From positions 2,108,001 through 2,172,000 of the forward strand of contig NZ_CP140152.1 in NCBI RefSeq assembly GCF_034479515.1: DNA of 64,000 bases. The letters are read 5' to 3'. This document shows positions 38,637-47,743 of the stretch, piece by piece (positions within the stretch are counted from its first letter, which is position 1; every line of letters begins with the position of its first letter). Made by a program: the position numbers and the translations under genes. The notes beneath the pieces were generated by a model. That model saw only the letters and a list, made by a program, of their open reading frames with translations. It did no database searches and was not told the DNA's origin. This DNA is from Duganella zoogloeoides (lineage in GTDB: Bacteria; Pseudomonadota; Gammaproteobacteria; Burkholderiales; Burkholderiaceae_D).

Positions 38637-41021
38637 ATGATGCAAACAGCAAGAGACAAGATCCGCGAACTGCGGGCCCTGCACGAAGACGGTTTATTGA
38701 GCCTGCAGGAGTTCGACCGTCGCAAGAACGCCATCCTGGATGCGGAGTACGCGCCCCCGGGAGGCGCCGCCGCGCCGGCCACACCCACTCACGCGCCGCG
38801 CCAGGGTACGGAGCTCGGCCTGATGACAGGCCAGGAAATCGGCCCGCAGCACCGCCGCTACCGGCTCGAACGGCTGATCGGCATGGGCGGCATGGGGCAG
38901 GTGTGGCAGGCCACCGACCTGGCCACCCACGCGGAGCTGGGCCACAGCGAAACCGTGGCCCTCAAAATCCTGCCGCCGCAACTTACGCAAAGCGCCACCC
39001 ACGCCAAGCTGCTGATCGAGGAAGCCACCCAGGCGCGCCGGCTGGCGCACGAAAATATCGTGCGCGTGTACGAGTGGGCGCAAGACCCGGCCACGTCCAG
39101 CTACTTCATCATCATGGAATACCTGGAAGGCCAGGACCTCGATGCCTACCTGGCGCAGCAAGGTTCGCTCGATCTGGACGCCGTGTGCCGGCTGCTGTCG
39201 CCGGTCGGCGATGCGCTGGCCTACGCCTGGGACAAGCACAAGCTGGTACACCGCGACCTCAAGCCGGGCAACGTGTTCCTTACCCAGAAGGGAGAGGTCA
39301 AGCTGCTCGATTTCGGCATCGCTTCGCGCGCGCGCAACGCCGGCAGCAGCCTCGGACTGCAAACGCCCAACGCCGGCACGGTGGGTTACCGTGCGCCGGA
39401 AGCCGGGGTGCACCAGCGGCAGCCGTCGCCCCGGCTCGATGTCTATGCGGTGGCGGTGATGATTTACCAGTTGCTCGAGGGCCGGGTGCCGTTCGACGAC
39501 CTGCGACCGGCCGACTTCCAGCCGTCGGCGCCGCAAGGTTTGAACGAGCGCCAGTGGCAGGTGCTGCAACAGGGGTTTGCGATCGTGGCCGAGCGTCGTC
39601 CGGCGTCCGTCAACGAGTTGCTGGCCGGCCTGCGTGGCGCAGCCGGCCCGTCCGAAGCCGAACAGGCGGCGCAGCGCGAGAAGGAACTCGAAGAGCGACA
39701 ACGGGAAGAGCAACGGCAGCGCCAGCGCGAACAGCAGGAACAACAGCAGCAACTGCAACGCGAACGCGAACAGGCGGCGCAACGCCAGCAGGACGCCGCC
39801 GCGCAGGCAGCAGCCCAGGCCGAGCAGGCCCGCGCGGCCGAACGCGAGCGCGTGGCAAAAGCCGCCGAACTGGCGGCGCGGCGCGAGGCGCAGGCCAAGG
39901 CTGCCGCCCTCGAAAAAGTGCGGCTCGACCAGCAGCGCCGCGCGCTGGAAGCGAAGCAGCGCGCCGAGGCGGAAGCGGCGGCGCTGGCCCGCAAGCAGGT
40001 GCTGCGCGAACAGCTGGCCGCGCGGCGCGACGCTGACGCCAAACAGGCGCGCGAAGAGCAGGAAGAAAAGCAGCGCAAGGCCGCGCAACTGAAGGCGGAA
40101 GCGGCTTATCGCGCCGAGCAGGATCGCCACCGCAAGCAGCAGGCCGAGCGCCACGCGGCCGAACTGGCGGCCCTGATCCCCAGCCCGGCCAGCCCGGTGG
40201 CCGACGCCAGCGGCGTGCTGCGCGATCGTTTTATAGACGGCGCCGGCGCCGGTCCCGACCTGGTGCTGATTCCCACCGGCCGCTTCCAGATGGGATCGCA
40301 CGACGTGGAGCAGGCGGCGGCAGTGAAGGCCGGCGCCGAGAAAAAATGGTTGCAGCGCGAAGGGCCGCAGCACTGGGTGGGCATCGAATATTCGTTCGCG
40401 ATGGGCCGGTACCCGGTCACGGTGGGCCAGTGGCGCCAGTTCGTGCGCGCCACTGAATGGGAGTCGCAGTCGGACGTCGATTGGCGCGCACCCGGCTTTG
40501 CCCAGGACGACGAGCACCCTGTGGTGGGCGTGAGCTGGCACGACGTGCAGCGCTATCTGCGCTGGCTGTCGGAAAAAACCGGCCAGACGTACCGCCTGCC
40601 CAGCGAGGCTGAATGGGAATACGCGTGCCGTGCCGGCACCAAAACGGCGTTCAGCTTCGGCGACACCATCGGCACCGACCAGGCCAACTACGATGGCAAT
40701 TACGTCTACAACGGCGGGCCGCGCGGCGAATTCCGCCAGGGGACCAGCAGGGTGGATGCATTCCAGCCCAATCCCTGGGGCCTGTTCGACATGCACGGCA
40801 ACGTGTGGGAGTGGACCCAGGACGTGGTGCATGACACCTACGACGGCGCCCCGGCCGACGGCAGCGCGTGGGAAGCCGGTGGCGACCAGGCTCGCCGCAT
40901 CCTGCGCGGCGGCTCGTGGCTGTACAACCCGCGCTACCTGCGCGCGGCGGTGCGCAACGGCTATTCGGCCCTGCTGGCCAACGACATAGTCGGCTTCCGG
41001 GTGGCCCGCAAGCTGGTGTAG
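38637..41021 (+). CDS. SHOCT - Ser/Thr protein kinase - FGE/sulfatase-modifying-factor fusion
   Basis: A 794-residue fusion. Residues 5-38 form a SHOCT domain ([26 protein letters not shown]). A Hanks-type kinase follows: glycine loop [14 protein letters not shown], catalytic Lys in [17 protein letters not shown] with the catalytic Asp, and DFG in [10 protein letters not shown], so it looks active. Then comes a long Gln/Arg/Glu/Ala coiled coil (about 345-525) and a C-terminal formylglycine-generating-enzyme-type domain ([61 protein letters not shown]). FGE-type domains on kinases (as in Pkn1-like proteins) usually serve as sensing or binding modules. It has no membrane segment. It follows the SPFH gene by 16 bases and ends the plus-strand set. 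Confidence 0.9.
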   Translation: MMQTARDKIRELRALHEDGLLSLQEFDRRKNAILDAEYAPPGGAAAPATPTHAPRQGTELGLMTGQEIGPQHRRYRLERLIGMGGMGQVWQATDLATHAELGHSETVALKILPPQLTQSATHAKLLIEEATQARRLAHENIVRVYEWAQDPATSSYFIIMEYLEGQDLDAYLAQQGSLDLDAVCRLLSPVGDALAYAWDKHKLVHRDLKPGNVFLTQKGEVKLLDFGIASRARNAGSSLGLQTPNAGTVGYRAPEAGVHQRQPSPRLDVYAVAVMIYQLLEGRVPFDDLRPADFQPSAPQGLNERQWQVLQQGFAIVAERRPASVNELLAGLRGAAGPSEAEQAAQREKELEERQREEQRQRQREQQEQQQQLQREREQAAQRQQDAAAQAAAQAEQARAAERERVAKAAELAARREAQAKAAALEKVRLDQQRRALEAKQRAEAEAAALARKQVLREQLAARRDADAKQAREEQEEKQRKAAQLKAEAAYRAEQDRHRKQQAERHAAELAALIPSPASPVADASGVLRDRFIDGAGAGPDLVLIPTGRFQMGSHDVEQAAAVKAGAEKKWLQREGPQHWVGIEYSFAMGRYPVTVGQWRQFVRATEWESQSDVDWRAPGFAQDDEHPVVGVSWHDVQRYLRWLSEKTGQTYRLPSEAEWEYACRAGTKTAFSFGDTIGTDQANYDGNYVYNGGPRGEFRQGTSRVDAFQPNPWGLFDMHGNVWEWTQDVVHDTYDGAPADGSAWEAGGDQARRILRGGSWLYNPRYLRAAVRNGYSALLANDIVGFRVARKLV

Positions 41022-41094
41022 TTGGTATAGTTGGAATGGCAGGGGGCGGGGTGTATACTGCCGCCTCTCTTATACCAACATCAGGATCACACCC

Positions 41095-41442
41095 ATGAGC
41101 TCTCTGCCACCATGCCCCAAATGTAACTCCGAATACACGTACGAAGACGGCGCGCAGCTGGTGTGCCCGGAGTGCGCGCACGAGTGGAGCGCCACCGCTG
41201 GCGCCGCTGCTGCTGAAGATGGTCCGCGCGTGTACCGCGACTCGGTGGGCAATGTACTGGCCGATGGCGACACCGTCACCGTCATCAAGGACCTCAAGCT
41301 CAAGGGCGGTGGCGGCACCGTCAAGGTAGGCACCAAGGTCAAGAACATCCGCCTGGTCGATAGCGACCACGATATCGATTGCAAGATCGACGGCTTCGGC
41401 GCCATGAGCCTGAAAACGGAATTCGTGCGCAAGGTGGTGTGA
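41095..41442 (+). CDS. yjdM: YjdM/PhnA-family zinc-ribbon protein
   Basis: A 115-residue protein of the YjdM (formerly PhnA) family. The N-terminal zinc ribbon has [21 protein letters not shown]; the C-terminal half carries the family blocks [23 protein letters not shown] and [13 protein letters not shown], ending in [11 protein letters not shown]. Despite the old name there is no evidence for a phosphonate role, and the function is unknown. It is cytoplasmic. It lies 70 bases after the kinase gene with its own upstream region and seems unrelated to the surrounding locus. Confidence 0.95.
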   Translation: MSSLPPCPKCNSEYTYEDGAQLVCPECAHEWSATAGAAAAEDGPRVYRDSVGNVLADGDTVTVIKDLKLKGGGGTVKVGTKVKNIRLVDSDHDIDCKIDGFGAMSLKTEFVRKVV

Positions 41443-41545
41443 CTTTGCCCTATTAGCGCCTCGTTCAGGAGAGGCAACCGCGAGCCGAAAGGTGTACATT
41501 GTCGGCTCCGACCAATATCGCACACTACCACCAGGGAGACCAGTC

Positions 41546-42442
41546 ATGACCATCGCCAATCTGCTCAAGGGCCACGAGAAGGACCTGGGCGGCGGCTTCG
41601 TGGTGCGCCGCTACCTGCCGTCCGCCATCAAGCAGGCGGTGGGGCCGTTCATCTTCTTCGACCATTTCGGTCCGGTAGAGGCGCCGGCCCACGCCGACCA
41701 CGACGTACGTCCGCATCCGCACATCGGCCTGTCCACCGTCACGTACCTGTTTGAAGGCGCGATGGACCACCGCGACAGCCTCGGCACGTTCCAGCGCATC
41801 GAGCCGGGCGCCGTCAACTGGATGACCGCCGGGCGCGGCATCGTCCACTCCGAGCGCACGCCGCAAGACCTGATCGACATCCCGCACCGTACGCACGGCC
41901 TGCAACTGTGGGCCGCGCTGCCGGTGGCGCACGAAGAGGACGAACCGGGCTTTTGCCACACGCCCGCCGCCGATATTCCGCAATTGGCCATCGACGGCGC
42001 CGTGATCCGGGTACTGGTGGGTAGCGCGTTCGGCCAGACTTCGCCGGTCAGGACCTATAGCCGCACGCTGTACCTCGACATCGTCCTCAAGGCCGGCCAC
42101 GTGCTGGCGCTGAACGGCTTGCCGGAAGAAGCGGCGATCTACCCGATTAGCGGCGCGGTGGAAATCGACGGCGCTCCGCTCGCACTGCACAACATGGCGC
42201 TGCTGGCCACCGCCGAGCAGCAGCGGGTAAAAGCCACGGACGATGGCGAAGCCCACTTCGTGGTGATCGGCGGCGAACCGCTGGACGGCCACCGCTTCAT
42301 GTCGTGGAACTTCGTTTCGTCAAGCAAGGAGCGCATCGTGCAGGCGGGGGAAGACTGGGAAGCGCAGCGCTTTCCCAAGGTGCCGGGCGAGACGGAATTC
42401 ATTCCGCTGCCGGTCAAGAAGCCAGCACCAAGTTACCTCTAG
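41546..42442 (+). CDS. Pirin family protein
   Basis: A 298-residue bicupin of the pirin family. The N-terminal cupin holds the metal ligands in FDHFGPVEAPAHADHDVRPHPHIGLSTVTYL, followed by DHRDSLG, GAVNWMTAGRGIVHSERTP and LQLWAALP. Bacterial pirins bind iron; some act as quercetin dioxygenases or modulate enzymes, and the role here is open. The ATG at 41546 has an AGGGAG site. It is convergent with an FHA-domain gene and is separated from it by a long inverted repeat. Confidence 0.95.
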   Translation: MTIANLLKGHEKDLGGGFVVRRYLPSAIKQAVGPFIFFDHFGPVEAPAHADHDVRPHPHIGLSTVTYLFEGAMDHRDSLGTFQRIEPGAVNWMTAGRGIVHSERTPQDLIDIPHRTHGLQLWAALPVAHEEDEPGFCHTPAADIPQLAIDGAVIRVLVGSAFGQTSPVRTYSRTLYLDIVLKAGHVLALNGLPEEAAIYPISGAVEIDGAPLALHNMALLATAEQQRVKATDDGEAHFVVIGGEPLDGHRFMSWNFVSSSKERIVQAGEDWEAQRFPKVPGETEFIPLPVKKPAPSYL

Positions 42443-42540
42443 AGCGCCGAAAAAACCTCCATAGCTGCGTTGCAGCCACTCGCCGTACTACCGTACTGTC
42501 TTCGTGGCTGCGCCTTGCTCTGGAGTTTTTTTTCGCTTTA
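42443..42540. terminator. Long imperfect inverted repeat, probable bidirectional terminator
   Basis: AGCGCCGAAAAAACCTCCA on the left pairs with TGGAGTTTTTTTTCGCTTT on the right over about 19 bases with a few mismatches; inner GCTGCGTTGCAGCCAC and GTGGCTGCGCCTTGC also pair. The flanking A and T runs give a T-rich 3' end on either strand. It fills the space between the pirin stop (42442) and the stop of the oppositely oriented FHA gene (42538). Confidence 0.7.
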
Positions 42541-44097
42541 GGCGGTGTGGGCGTCGTAGGCGCGGTTTGAGCCGTTGCGGTAGCCGTCGCTGACATCGCC
42601 GCCGGCGGTGCGGATGATCCAGTGTTCGGGATACGCATCGCTGGCAAATCGGCTGTGGCGCGGCACGCGGCTCAGTTTTTCCAGCGACACCGTGGGCGCC
42701 AGCGCGGTTTCCTTGCCGGTCAGCTGGTCAAGGTGCCAGAAACCGCCAGCGCCATGGAACAGCAAGGGCAGCGCCGCTGCATGGGGCGCAGCGACAAAGG
42801 TCTTGACCGGGAAGCCGGGATGGGTGTCGGGCGCCAGCACATAGTAGCACTCGGCGCTGGCGCCGTGGTCGATACGGTGCAGGATCACGCCGTGCGGCAT
42901 GATGGCGGTGACCTGCAATACCGCCACGCCCTTGATGCTGGCGGTCAGCTCGATGCGCATGCCCAGCCGCAGCGCGGTGGGCTTGTGCTTGCCGGGCCAT
43001 ACGCCATCGAGCAGGATGCCGTAGCGCGACACGTCTTCGATTTCAAAACCGGCGCCCGCGCGGCGGATCACTGCGTGGCGGCCGGACAGGCGGCGCGTGA
43101 GGCCGTTGGTGTCCTGGCCGTCGGCCGAATAATGCGTGAGCAGCGCATGCGCTTCTGGATCGACCAGCTCGAACCGGCCGAATACGCATTCCTCGACCGC
43201 GAACAAACGGATCTGGCGCTGGGCGCCTGCCTCGGGTGCGGCATTGACCAGCGAGGCCGCGCAGCTGGCGTGCGGATGCACCGCGCCGGCCGCCGGCATG
43301 TCGATCTCGATCAGGTCCTCGTCCCAGGCGATGGTGGAAAAGCCCAGGTCCACCTTGCCGGCCGGGGCGTTCAGGTCGAGGTGGGCGATGCCGGCATTGC
43401 GGGCAGTGACGTCGATATCGAGGCTGTCGCCGCCGCTGGCGCTCACGCGCGCGATTGACGCGTCGTCGGCCATTACGCGCACGTTCTTGTGGGTGCTGAG
43501 GAAGATGCGGTGGATTTCGGTGAGCGTGGCGTCCAGGCGCGGCACCAGGATCACGAAGGTGCACACCCATTTGCGCGGCGCCTGACCAGCGTGCTGGCTC
43601 AGTACTTCGATGCTGATCTGGTACTGGCCATGCTCCTTGTCGCGCGACGAAAACTCGACGAACACGGGACGCCAGTCGCCGCCGACGGCACGCACGAACT
43701 GCTGGCGCGCGGCGCCGTGGGGGATCAATTCGGATTGCAGCTGCAAGGCCAGTTGCGGCGCGCTGGCCTCGGGCATGCCGCGCAGTTCCATTTTCAGGGT
43801 TTGGCGGCCACCGGCCGCGCGCGGATCGAAGCCGCTGATGTGCAGTTGCGGGCGTTCGGCCTGGGCGCGTTGCAGCGGTCGGGCGTAGCCGGCTGGCGAA
43901 GTGGAAGCGGGAGCGGCAGAAACCCCATGGACGTCACCCAGCGTCGTTACGGGCAAGCCGGAACGCGTTGTGCGCATGGCGCTCAGCAGGGCGTAGCTGG
44001 AGGAATCGGCTTGGGCGTGGCCGCCTTCGCAAGCTTGATTTCCTGGCATGACCCAATGAGTGCAGTGCGGGTGCTGGGCATTACTGCATTTTTTCAT
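42538..44097 (-). CDS. FHA-domain protein with N-terminal Cys/His cluster
   Basis: A 519-residue soluble protein. Its N-terminus has a Cys/His cluster (CSNAQHPHCTHW, QACEGGH) that could bind zinc. The middle is beta-rich and unrecognised. At about residues 310-390 lies a forkhead-associated fold: VFGRFELVD for the Gly-Arg strand, RRLSGRHAVIRR with the Ser and His that bind phospho-Thr, and VSRYGILLDGVWP near the usual Asn-Gly turn, where Asn is replaced by Tyr. FHA modules bind phosphothreonine peptides, so it is a likely reader of one of the two kinases of the locus. A further domain of about 110 residues follows. It is convergent with the pirin gene and lies downstream of the PP2C gene on the same strand, with a gap of about 150 bases. 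Confidence 0.75.
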   Translation of the reverse strand: MKKCSNAQHPHCTHWVMPGNQACEGGHAQADSSSYALLSAMRTTRSGLPVTTLGDVHGVSAAPASTSPAGYARPLQRAQAERPQLHISGFDPRAAGGRQTLKMELRGMPEASAPQLALQLQSELIPHGAARQQFVRAVGGDWRPVFVEFSSRDKEHGQYQISIEVLSQHAGQAPRKWVCTFVILVPRLDATLTEIHRIFLSTHKNVRVMADDASIARVSASGGDSLDIDVTARNAGIAHLDLNAPAGKVDLGFSTIAWDEDLIEIDMPAAGAVHPHASCAASLVNAAPEAGAQRQIRLFAVEECVFGRFELVDPEAHALLTHYSADGQDTNGLTRRLSGRHAVIRRAGAGFEIEDVSRYGILLDGVWPGKHKPTALRLGMRIELTASIKGVAVLQVTAIMPHGVILHRIDHGASAECYYVLAPDTHPGFPVKTFVAAPHAAALPLLFHGAGGFWHLDQLTGKETALAPTVSLEKLSRVPRHSRFASDAYPEHWIIRTAGGDVSDGYRNGSNRAYDAHTA

Positions 44098-44245
44098 GAC
44101 AAATCAACCGATGGGATACCCGCCAGTTTATGCGGTTTCGCCGCGCATTGCCATGCAAAGGTGCATCTGATCCGCATATTTTTGCAGACTGCTGTCCGCT
44201 GCGGACGCGCTACAACAGATCACGCGCCCGCACCATGTTCAGTTG

Positions 44246-45403
44246 TCACGAATGCACGCCGATTGATGCAACCGGCAGTGCCGTTTCGTCAATGTTTTCG
44301 CGCGGGCGCACGGCCGGCGCGTGGAAGCGCAGCACGATGGCGGTGACGTTGTCGATGTGCAGATCGCGCGGGGGATGGTCGGCGTACTCGCCAAACAGCG
44401 CGTCGAGCGCGGCGCCGGACGTCTGGCTTGAGCGCGCCATCAGCGCTGGCCAGCGCGCCGTCCATTCGAGCGGCCGGCCGCACGACCAGAAACCGTCGGT
44501 GGCCAGCAGGTACAGCGCATCCTCGCGCACGTCCAGCTGCCGGCGGTCGCCCAGGTCGCGCAGGTACGGTGGCAGGCGCTGCGCGTCGAGCGCCATTAGC
44601 GGGTCCTCCAGCACCTGCGGATTGCCGAAGGCGTTGCCGAGAATGTAGGCCTGAGAGATTTGTGGCCGGTGTTCGCCATGCACCTGCTGCCACCATTCCT
44701 GCTCGCCCAGCAAACCATGCATGGCGAAGCAGGTGGCCGGTACGTGGTCCACCGTCAGCGGGCGCGCGGCCAGGGCCGAGATTTCGTACAGGCGCGAGTC
44801 GCCGGCGTGGAACAGCAGGGGCGCGCCGCCGGGTGCGATTTCCAGCAGCGTGAGCGTGGTGCCGGGCCGGCGCAGGCTGTCGCCGGGATGGCGAAAGCGC
44901 TGTTGCAGCCCGCTGTGCAGGGCGTCAAGGCGCTGGTCGAGCTGCGCCTGGGTGCTGCAGGCCGGCACGCGCAGCAGCCCCTCGGCCACCGCCTCGGCGG
45001 CCTGGCGGCCATGACCATGGCCGCCCATGCCGTCCATGACCGCCACCCGCACGTGGCCGAGCGGCCAGCCAGCCACCATCACGCTGTGCGGCGCCTGGTC
45101 GCGCAGAAAAGTGGCGCGGCCGGTGGCGTCGATCAGCAGCAGGTTGTCCTGGTTCTCCGGCGCCTGCGACGCGCAGATGCTGGCGCAGCTGCGCGCGGCG
45201 ATATCGAGGCCGGGGCCGAAGTCCAGCGGGTCGGTGATGCGGGTCATCGTGGCGGGCGCCGGGGCGCGGGATGCGAAAGACCACAGCTTAGCTGAAAATC
45301 CCGGCGCGGTCCCGGCGGCGGTACAGGTCCCGGTTCCGGCCCCGCTTCCGGCGTGACCGCCGGAATGTGCGCCGGCGCATCGGGCCACGTCTTCGGCCAT
45401 CAT
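44246..45403 (-). CDS. PP2C-type protein phosphatase
   Basis: A 385-residue protein with a PP2C fold: the metal-binding Asp in AVMDGMGGHGHG, RRPGTTLTLLEI, HAGDSRLYEIS, LLATDGFWSC and the final DNVTAIVLRF. All metal-site aspartates are present, so it should remove phosphate from Ser/Thr. The ATG at 45403 overlaps the stop of the SH3 gene (ATGA) and gives a low-complexity Ala/Gly/Thr-rich N-terminus of about 50 residues; the ATG at 45247 (MTRITDP) would remove it and is a real alternative. It is the last gene of the minus-strand set that begins with the kinase, and probably reverses that kinase. Confidence 0.88.
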   Translation of the reverse strand: MMAEDVARCAGAHSGGHAGSGAGTGTCTAAGTAPGFSAKLWSFASRAPAPATMTRITDPLDFGPGLDIAARSCASICASQAPENQDNLLLIDATGRATFLRDQAPHSVMVAGWPLGHVRVAVMDGMGGHGHGRQAAEAVAEGLLRVPACSTQAQLDQRLDALHSGLQQRFRHPGDSLRRPGTTLTLLEIAPGGAPLLFHAGDSRLYEISALAARPLTVDHVPATCFAMHGLLGEQEWWQQVHGEHRPQISQAYILGNAFGNPQVLEDPLMALDAQRLPPYLRDLGDRRQLDVREDALYLLATDGFWSCGRPLEWTARWPALMARSSQTSGAALDALFGEYADHPPRDLHIDNVTAIVLRFHAPAVRPRENIDETALPVASIGVHS

Positions 45404-46017
45404 TCCGGGCGCGCCGCTTCATCGCTGCGGCGCAGCCACAGGCTGCTAGCCCAGCCCGTGCTTTGCTGACCGTTGACGCTGGCCGTGACCTGCCACCAGT
45501 CGCCGTGGCGCTGGCCGGTGGCGAGCACGGTGGCGCCGGCCGGCACGGTGAGCAGGCGCGGCGCATCGACGCCGGCGCTGGCGCGCAGGTTGAGGTCGCG
45601 GTGCACCTGGAATGGTCTGCCTGGCTCCCTGACGCCAGTTTCGGCGCCGCGCCGGGCGCTGCTCGGGCCAGCCGCCATCCCCGACGTGGGGGCGGTGGAC
45701 GCCGAACGCTGCCGCACCGTTGAGGCTGCGGCCACCGGCGACACTGGCACCGGCGCCGCCGCTACTGGTAACCCAGCCATTGGCAAAGCCAGCTCGGACA
45801 ACGGCATCGCAGGCAACGCCATCACGGGCAACGCCACCACAGGCGCCGCCGCCAAAATCAGGCTGCCGAAGCCCCACGCGCCGGCAGCGGACAGGCCCAG
45901 TGCGCGCAAATTCGGCCGGCGCCACCAGCTGTGCGGCGTCAGCCACGCGCACAGGCTCCAGGTGAGCGCCAGGCCGGCCGCAAAGGCCCCGGCCGTGTAC
46001 AGCGTGGCGGTATGCAT
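45400..46017 (-). CDS. Membrane-anchored SH3-domain protein
   Basis: A 205-residue protein. It starts with a hydrophobic segment (LYTAGAFAAGLALTWSLCAWL), has a second one near residues 42-75 (a Leu/Ala/Val/Pro-rich stretch), and ends with a bacterial SH3 domain (RDLNLRASAGVDAPRLLTVPAGATVLATG and DWWQVTASVNGQQSTGWASSLWL). Bacterial SH3 domains usually bind peptidoglycan or cell-wall peptides, so it could connect the locus to the wall. The ATG at 46017 has a GGGGAG site; its stop overlaps the start of the PP2C gene. Confidence 0.75.
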   Translation of the reverse strand: MHTATLYTAGAFAAGLALTWSLCAWLTPHSWWRRPNLRALGLSAAGAWGFGSLILAAAPVVALPVMALPAMPLSELALPMAGLPVAAAPVPVSPVAAASTVRQRSASTAPTSGMAAGPSSARRGAETGVREPGRPFQVHRDLNLRASAGVDAPRLLTVPAGATVLATGQRHGDWWQVTASVNGQQSTGWASSLWLRRSDEAARPE

Positions 46018-46028
46018 GGTAGCTCCCC

Positions 46029-47741
46029 TCAGGCGTCGAAGCGCAGCACGTAGTGGCCGGCCACCAGGTGGTGGCCGTGGGGCAGCAGGTAGAGACTGTC
46101 CGGACCGGCGGCGTCGATCATCGCCACGAACGCCATCCGTTCGTCCAGGTGATAAAGCGCCTGGCTGGCCGACAGGCGGCCGATCCGGTAGCCGTGGTCC
46201 GTGGCTTCGAAACTGAAGGCGTTGCGCGACAGGCCGATGCGGTCGGCGCTGGCGGCGCCCGGCGCACCGTCGGCGCGGCGGATGAAACGCGGCGAATCGA
46301 GCACGCGCAGTGCCGCCAGCATCGCCGCACTGCGACCGAACGTGAAGCGCGCGCCGCTGGCCACCGCCGCGCCCACCGGCTGCGCCAGGCAAAGCAGCGC
46401 GTGGTAACGGTCGGCCATGGCCGGCGCGGCGGGCAGCAGGCGCATGGTGCGCGCATCGACCGGGGCGAAGGTGGCAGGCGCGGTGATGCGCTGCCGGCCC
46501 TCTTTTGTTGCGGCGTACAGGTGGTCGGCGGCGTCGATGACGAAGCTGATGGCGGTGTCGCTGTGCGCGCCGGCGTTCAGCATCAGCGACCGGTCGAATG
46601 GCAGCTCCAGCGCCTCGGCGCCAGTGTCGCGGTAGCGGCTCAGGCGCGGCAGGGCAAGCGCCACCAGTTGCACCCGTTGCTGCGCCAGCGGCGCATAGGT
46701 GGCGTCGCTCTCTCCCGGCAGTGTGGCCGGCGCCGTTGGCCGGTGGCTGACCGGGATCGAGGTGGGGTCGAGCGGCAAGCCGTCGGCGCGGCTTTGCCAG
46801 ACGGCTGGCCGCGCAGTCCTGCCCGGTGCTGCATGTGCCGGCGTGCCAGCTGGCGCCGGCATTGGTGAATGCGCCTGCATGGACATGGGTACCGATGCCG
46901 GTACTGGCGCCTGCATTTGTACGGACATGGGCGCTGGCACCGGCAATGGCAGCGGTTCGGCGTCAGGGGCCGGCAGGGAGCTGGGCATAGCTGCGGGCAT
47001 GGCCGGCCTGGCTGCGGCCAGCTCGCCGTTACGGACGATTTTCAGCAGCAGGCGCGGGCCGCCGCCGTCGATCTCGCGCAGCGATTTGATGGTGTAGTAG
47101 CCGCTGCGCGGATCGTAGCGGCAGTCGAAATCGCCGCGCGGACGCATGTCCACCACCGGCACCGAATCGGGACCGTCGTTGATGACCAGAATGGCGCCGT
47201 CCGGGCCGAACGGCCAGTCGGCGGCGCCCTGGCCCGCCTGTCCGCCGATCAGGGCCAGCCGCTGGTGCGGGTAGATCGGGCACACCGGGTGCCAGATCGC
47301 GCTGTCGCGCGACACGCTGACGTCGTACAGCACTTTTTCGCCAGGCGCGGGCAGGTACACGGCATGGCCGAAGCGCACTTCGATTTCACCCGGTGCCAGC
47401 GATTCGGCGCCCACCACGTCGTAGCGCACCTGGTCGCCGCCCAGCAAATCGCCGAAATCCTTCTGGTGCAGCGTGGCGAGCGTCTGCGCCAGGTCGCGGG
47501 CGCGGGCGCCGCGCGTGAGGTGGTAGTCGTCGTCGACATCTTCCTGCGGCAGCACCAGCGTCACGTGCGAAAAGCAGCGGGTAGGGGCGCGGCCGCGATG
47601 TTCGCGAGGGCTGCGTTCGAGCAGGTCGCGCAGCAGCGGGCGGCGCGAGAACAGCGCCAGGCCCGGCGCCTGCCAGATCGCTTCGGCATTGAAGACGTCG
47701 GGGATGCGGCCCAGGACTTCGTGTTGGACGTAGATCGGCAT
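46029..47741 (-). CDS. FHA-like protein with Met/Pro-rich linker
   Basis: A 570-residue soluble protein. The N-terminal 280 residues are unrecognised (starting PIYVQHEVLGRIPDVFNAEAI). A linker of about 100 residues rich in Pro, Met, Ala and Gln follows. The C-terminal part ends in a region with an FHA-like outline: ARFTFGRSAAMLAALRVL, DRIGLSRNAFSFEATDHG and YLLPHGHHLVAGHYVLRF, where SRNAF stands in place of the usual Ser-x-x-His, so phosphopeptide binding is uncertain. I choose the ATG at 47741, seven bases after AAGGAG; an ATG at 47747 overlaps the stop of the FtsW-like gene but is too close to that site. Confidence 0.55.
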   Translation of the reverse strand: MPIYVQHEVLGRIPDVFNAEAIWQAPGLALFSRRPLLRDLLERSPREHRGRAPTRCFSHVTLVLPQEDVDDDYHLTRGARARDLAQTLATLHQKDFGDLLGGDQVRYDVVGAESLAPGEIEVRFGHAVYLPAPGEKVLYDVSVSRDSAIWHPVCPIYPHQRLALIGGQAGQGAADWPFGPDGAILVINDGPDSVPVVDMRPRGDFDCRYDPRSGYYTIKSLREIDGGGPRLLLKIVRNGELAAARPAMPAAMPSSLPAPDAEPLPLPVPAPMSVQMQAPVPASVPMSMQAHSPMPAPAGTPAHAAPGRTARPAVWQSRADGLPLDPTSIPVSHRPTAPATLPGESDATYAPLAQQRVQLVALALPRLSRYRDTGAEALELPFDRSLMLNAGAHSDTAISFVIDAADHLYAATKEGRQRITAPATFAPVDARTMRLLPAAPAMADRYHALLCLAQPVGAAVASGARFTFGRSAAMLAALRVLDSPRFIRRADGAPGAASADRIGLSRNAFSFEATDHGYRIGRLSASQALYHLDERMAFVAMIDAAGPDSLYLLPHGHHLVAGHYVLRFDA

Positions 47742-47743
47742 GG

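Noticed and set aside
38694..40832. 712-residue open frame on the minus strand
   Set aside because: Antisense of the kinase/FGE gene; the hydrophobic repeats are the complement of its coiled coil.
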